Assembly: GCA_900549365.1 (NCBI GenBank)
Contig: UROD01000052.1
Location: forward strand, 1-5,980
Length of the DNA stretch: 5,980 nucleotides
Origin: an uncultured Rickettsiales bacterium
Lineage (GTDB): Bacteria > Pseudomonadota > Alphaproteobacteria > Rs-D84
Reading direction: 5' to 3'
The translations under genes and the position numbers were made by a program. The notes below the pieces were generated by a model, which was not told the DNA's origin, searched no databases, and saw only the letters and a program-made list of their open reading frames with translations. Shown here piece after piece: positions 5,465 to 5,980 of the stretch. Numbering within the stretch: position 1 is the first letter of the stretch; each line of letters opens with the position of its first letter.

Positions 5465-5980
5465 TTACATTGGTCTGCCGCCACCAGGGCCACTCATTCT
5501 GTTGGTGGTATTTGCGGTCTTTTGTCCTGTGCGACCAATAACCACACGGTCACCGTCACGCAATTCGTCAGATATAATTTCTGTTTCGGTTGCTGTGACC
5601 AGACCTTTGGTATACGGAATTAAAATAACCTTGCCGTCACGCTGAATTGCCAAGTGGTCATTTGGTGTCGCATCGCCTGCATTGTCAACAATGCCATCAA
5701 ATTTACGCAACACTAATGCGGCATTTTGAACCTTGAATACGTCGTGCTTTTCAGTTACGACGATTGTCACGAATGCGGTCATTCCTGGCATCAGACGCAG
5801 GTCAGAATTATCAACATCAATCACAACGGTATAAACAACAACGTTTGATGTAGTGGTTGGCGATAAACGAATCTGGCGCACTGTTCCATCAAATGTCTGA
5901 TTTGGATATGCATCAACCGTAAATGTGACGGCCTGCCCTTCTTTGATAACACCTATGTCTGCCTCTGATACAGATGTTTC
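5465..5980 (-). CDS. MacA-like periplasmic adaptor (HlyD/membrane fusion protein family), C-terminal part
   Basis: This is the C-terminal 171 residues of a periplasmic adaptor; the frame is open to the window edge, so the N-terminus (signal or anchor, coiled-coil hairpin, first half of the lipoyl domain) lies outside. The visible part begins ETSVSEADIG, then EGQAVTFTVDAYP at about residues 14-26, the beta-barrel domain. SPTTTSNVV and the PGMTAFVTIVV stretch follow, typical of MacA and related adaptors. A membrane-proximal domain comes next (DGDRVVIG near the end), then a Gly-rich tail finishing GPGGGRPM. In the family this protein links an inner-membrane pump to a TolC-type outer-membrane channel. 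The MacB-type ATPase and permease just downstream support a MacAB-type assignment over an RND-pump adaptor. The stop is TAA at 5465-5467, and a terminator hairpin starts 4 nt beyond it. The substrate cannot be told from sequence. Confidence 0.9.
   Translation of the reverse strand, partial: ETSVSEADIGVIKEGQAVTFTVDAYPNQTFDGTVRQIRLSPTTTSNVVVYTVVIDVDNSDLRLMPGMTAFVTIVVTEKHDVFKVQNAALVLRKFDGIVDNAGDATPNDHLAIQRDGKVILIPYTKGLVTATETEIISDELRDGDRVVIGRTGQKTANTTNRMSGPGGGRPM

Noticed and set aside
5039..5623. 194-residue plus-strand open frame antisense to the ATPase and adaptor genes
   Set aside because: It lies opposite two genes with clear family motifs and runs straight through the terminator and promoter region; it is a shadow of the real genes.

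Overview
The window carries seven protein-coding genes, all on the minus strand, in two transcription blocks separated by a repeat-rich intergenic spacer. The organism is most likely an alphaproteobacterium. The gene order ftsE-ftsX-ydcF(DUF218)-plsC is one I associate with that class. The intergenic DNA also carries TCATTGCGA...GCAATCCAG-type repeats, which I recall from uncultured and host-associated bacteria of several groups. I cannot name a genus from the sequence.

Block 1 (5980 down to 3388) is a split MacAB-type export system. It starts with the C-terminal 171 residues of a MacA/HlyD-family periplasmic adaptor, cut by the window edge. A strong hairpin terminator (5431-5460) follows, then a promoter with a perfect TATAAT box. 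After that come a MacB-type ATPase (243 aa) and a separate MacB-type permease (405 aa), ending in a second terminator. Together they would form an ATP-driven inner-membrane pump that works on periplasmic substrate and needs a TolC-like outer-membrane channel. No such channel gene is present here.

The spacer (3032-3415, 384 bp) holds no credible gene. It contains an eight-unit 7-bp tandem repeat, a 103-bp dispersed repeat, a shorter related repeat core, a perfect 8+3+8 hairpin and an inverted heptamer block. The two heptamer blocks form a perfect 24-bp inverted repeat around the whole composite.

Block 2 (3067 down to 152) is ftsE-ftsX-ydcF-plsC. It is read from a sigma70-like promoter placed so that the ftsE mRNA would be leaderless or nearly so. 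The genes are tightly packed, with two TGATG stop/start overlaps and one 1-nt gap, and the unit ends in a terminator. FtsEX is the divisome ABC complex that controls septal peptidoglycan hydrolysis, the DUF218 protein is an envelope protein of uncertain role, and PlsC makes phosphatidic acid. The theme is envelope growth and division.

Positions 1-150 hold a second copy of the dispersed repeat, 95/103 identical to the spacer copy and inverted relative to it. The ftsE-plsC operon, complete with promoter and terminator, is therefore bracketed by an inverted repeat pair. I see no new defence or enzymatic system. The unusual material is the repeat architecture and the promoter and terminator layout around it.
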